Below are positions 7,143-8,636 of a stretch of 8,636 nucleotides of DNA, in pieces. A program made the translations under genes and the position numbers. Position 1 is the stretch's first letter, and each line of letters starts with the position of its first letter. The notes beneath the pieces were generated by a model that saw nothing but the letters and a program-made list of their open reading frames with translations, was not told the origin of the DNA and did not search any database. The DNA lies in NCBI GenBank assembly GCA_031285485.1, contig JAITWC010000028.1, forward strand, positions 1-8,636. Reading direction: 5' to 3'. Source of the stretch: Alistipes sp. (GTDB taxonomy: Bacteria; Bacteroidota; Bacteroidia; Bacteroidales; Rikenellaceae).

Positions 7143-8577
7143 ACCTGTTTTTGAGCTTTTTATATTGAATTATGTACCACTCGGTATTGAGCAGCCCCGA
7201 GTCGTTCGTGGCCTTGTAAGTCAGGTAGATCGCTATGGGCATCAACACGAACGTCGGGATCCATCCGCCCCAGAACGCGGGCCACGTCCCCTCCTTGGCA
7301 AGCTTTTCGCCTGTGATGTAAATCACATAGTAAATCACGAAGAACACCACCGAGATGATGATCGGCATCCCCAGCCCCCCCTTGCGGATGATTGCCCCCA
7401 GGGGCGCACCGATCAGGAAGAACACCAACACCGCAACTGGCAACGACCACTTCTTGTGCCACTCGATCTCGGCCCTGTACAGCTGGTTGAGCGCATCCTT
7501 GGCCATCGTTTCGTCCCAGTCGATCACCCCGCGCGAGTTCGACGCCGACACCTCGGCGTTGCTGAACAACCGTTCCTTCTCGCTGTCCGACAGACCGGCT
7601 ATCGAATCGAGCAGCATCACGGGCCGTTTGGCGTCGAGGTTTCGGCGTGCGGCGGCGGTGGCGCTCACCACCATCGTATCGCGCGAGAAAAGATAGTTGT
7701 GCAGCATCGGCCGGTAGGTGGTAGCTGTGGCGAGGTTCACCTCTCGGTTGAGCGAGTCTATATCGATCCGGAGTTGTGCCATGTTCTTGGTCATCGCGCT
7801 GTTGCCGAACAGACTCTCGTCCGTCCGGTTCATATCGTAACCGGGGGTCAGCGAGTAGCTGTGCTGCATCTCGAAGGCGGTGTCGCCAAGTGTGTTGACG
7901 TCGTACCAGTTCCTCCCGCGGGTGAACTGGTAGTTTGCGCCGCCGTAGAGCGTCACGTCGAGGAAACGGCGGTCGTTGGTCAACCGTATGTAGCCCGAGT
8001 CGGCGGCGGTCACCATCATGTCGCCATCCGGAGAACTCGTGTCGTAGATCAGCAGCCCCCTGAGCAGCCCCGTCACCGGATCCTGCCTCTCCACGCGTAT
8101 GCTCATGTCCTCCACCCCGTTGAAGAACTGCCCGTTCTTGAACTCGATCTTCTGTTTCTGTTGACTCACGTCGAACATCAGCGCGTTCACCTTGCGGTTG
8201 GAGTATGGCACCAGGTTGTTCGACACGAAGAAACTCGCCGCCGACATACCCAGCGTCACCACGAACAGCGAAGTGAGAATGCGCGGCAGTGACACCCCGG
8301 CGCTCTTCAGGGCCAGCAACTCGTAGTTCTCCCCGAGGTTGCCCATCGTCATGATCGCCGCGAACAGGGTCGCGAGGGGAAAGCCCATTGATATGAGGAA
8401 CGAGGTGCCGTAGAAAATGATCTCCATTATCATGCCCAGGCCCAGTCCCTTGCCCACCAATTCGTCGATGTACTTCCACAGGAAGTTCATCATCAGCACG
8501 AACAGCACAATGAAGAAACTCGCCACCATCGGCCCCAGGTACGACTTGAGGATCAGTTTGTCGACTCTTTTGATCAT
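7111..8577 (-). CDS. LptF/LptG-family LPS export permease
   Basis: The 488-residue protein has the YjgP/YjgQ (LptF/LptG) layout. Three N-terminal membrane helices (about 14-34, 56-78, 98-118) are followed by a large periplasmic domain of about 120-375. Three C-terminal helices (about 378-396, 403-422, 436-455) complete it. The loop [19 protein letters not shown] at 82-100 corresponds to the coupling segment that contacts the ATPase LptB, and [20 protein letters not shown] at 386-405 is a family signature. Such permeases form the inner-membrane part of the Lpt machine that moves lipopolysaccharide to the outer membrane. The periplasmic domain is larger than in E. coli LptF or LptG (about 360 residues in total), as seen in Bacteroidota members. 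I cannot decide between LptF and LptG, so no symbol is given. The start is ATG at 8575-8577, preceded by AAAGGGAAA. It overlaps ribBA by 32 bp, and no other Lpt gene is in the window. Confidence 0.93.
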   Translation of the reverse strand: MIKRVDKLILKSYLGPMVASFFIVLFVLMMNFLWKYIDELVGKGLGLGMIMEIIFYGTSFLISMGFPLATLFAAIMTMGNLGENYELLALKSAGVSLPRILTSLFVVTLGMSAASFFVSNNLVPYSNRKVNALMFDVSQQKQKIEFKNGQFFNGVEDMSIRVERQDPVTGLLRGLLIYDTSSPDGDMMVTAADSGYIRLTNDRRFLDVTLYGGANYQFTRGRNWYDVNTLGDTAFEMQHSYSLTPGYDMNRTDESLFGNSAMTKNMAQLRIDIDSLNREVNLATATTYRPMLHNYLFSRDTMVVSATAAARRNLDAKRPVMLLDSIAGLSDSEKERLFSNAEVSASNSRGVIDWDETMAKDALNQLYRAEIEWHKKWSLPVAVLVFFLIGAPLGAIIRKGGLGMPIIISVVFFVIYYVIYITGEKLAKEGTWPAFWGGWIPTFVLMPIAIYLTYKATNDSGLLNTEWYIIQYKKLKNRYVAQRGKSAR

Positions 8578-8605
8578 TTTCCCTTTTTCGATCGTCGTTT
8601 GCTCC

Positions 8606-8614
8606 GCAAAGGTA
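8606..8614 (-). promoter_or_regulatory. Bacteroidota-type -7 promoter element
   Basis: On the minus strand this reads TACCTTTGC, a full match to the TAnnTTTGY -7 consensus used by the Bacteroidota primary sigma factor. It lies about 28 bases upstream of the permease ATG, implying a leader of roughly 20-25 nt. The matching -33 TTTG would fall at or beyond the right edge, and what is visible there does not match it well. If real, it would drive the permease-ribBA-fmt operon. Confidence 0.5.
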
Positions 8615-8636
8615 GTGAAAGACCTCGTAAAAACGG

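Noticed and set aside
6853..8292. A 479-codon open frame on the plus strand opposite ribBA and the permease gene
   Set aside because: It spans two well-supported minus-strand genes and gives a His/Arg/Val-rich protein with no domain; it is an antisense shadow.

Overview
The window looks like a chromosomal segment from a GC-rich member of the Bacteroidota, most likely Bacteroidales and possibly an Alistipes-like Rikenellaceae. This rests on three things: the gene set (FloA with a short NfeD partner, fused RibBA, a Bacteroidota-type LptF/LptG permease, a secreted SPOR-like protein); gene starts with little Shine-Dalgarno sequence; and a TAnnTTTGC promoter element of the Bacteroidota type at the right edge. 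The genus is inference. No mobile element, tRNA, rRNA or CRISPR array is visible.

All seven protein genes lie on the minus strand, so transcription reads from right to left. From the right edge: an LptF/LptG-family lipopolysaccharide-export permease (7111-8577), ribBA for riboflavin synthesis (5907-7142, overlapping the permease by 32 bp), fmt for initiator-tRNA formylation (5040-5906, abutting ribBA with no spacer), a 99-bp gap, trkH for potassium uptake (3495-4940), and a secreted protein with a coiled coil and one or two SPOR-like domains (2014-3507, overlapping trkH by 13 bp). A 512-bp non-coding gap follows, then nfeD (1037-1501) and floA (44-1024), a two-gene membrane-microdomain unit. 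The first three genes are packed as an operon but share no pathway; trkH and the SPOR-like gene look translationally coupled.

The least explained part is the 512-bp gap between the SPOR-like gene and nfeD. It holds six head-to-tail copies of a 42-bp unit, preceded by a partial copy. Each unit carries an inverted repeat built around TTTCACAC-GA-GTGTGAAA. The two outer ends of the array have drifted, yet copy 6 keeps a perfect 8-bp stem made of different bases. That suggests the hairpin or palindrome is what matters, rather than a peptide, although the 42-bp period leaves reading frames open on both strands. No established function is known to me for this array. The rest of the window is ordinary housekeeping content.
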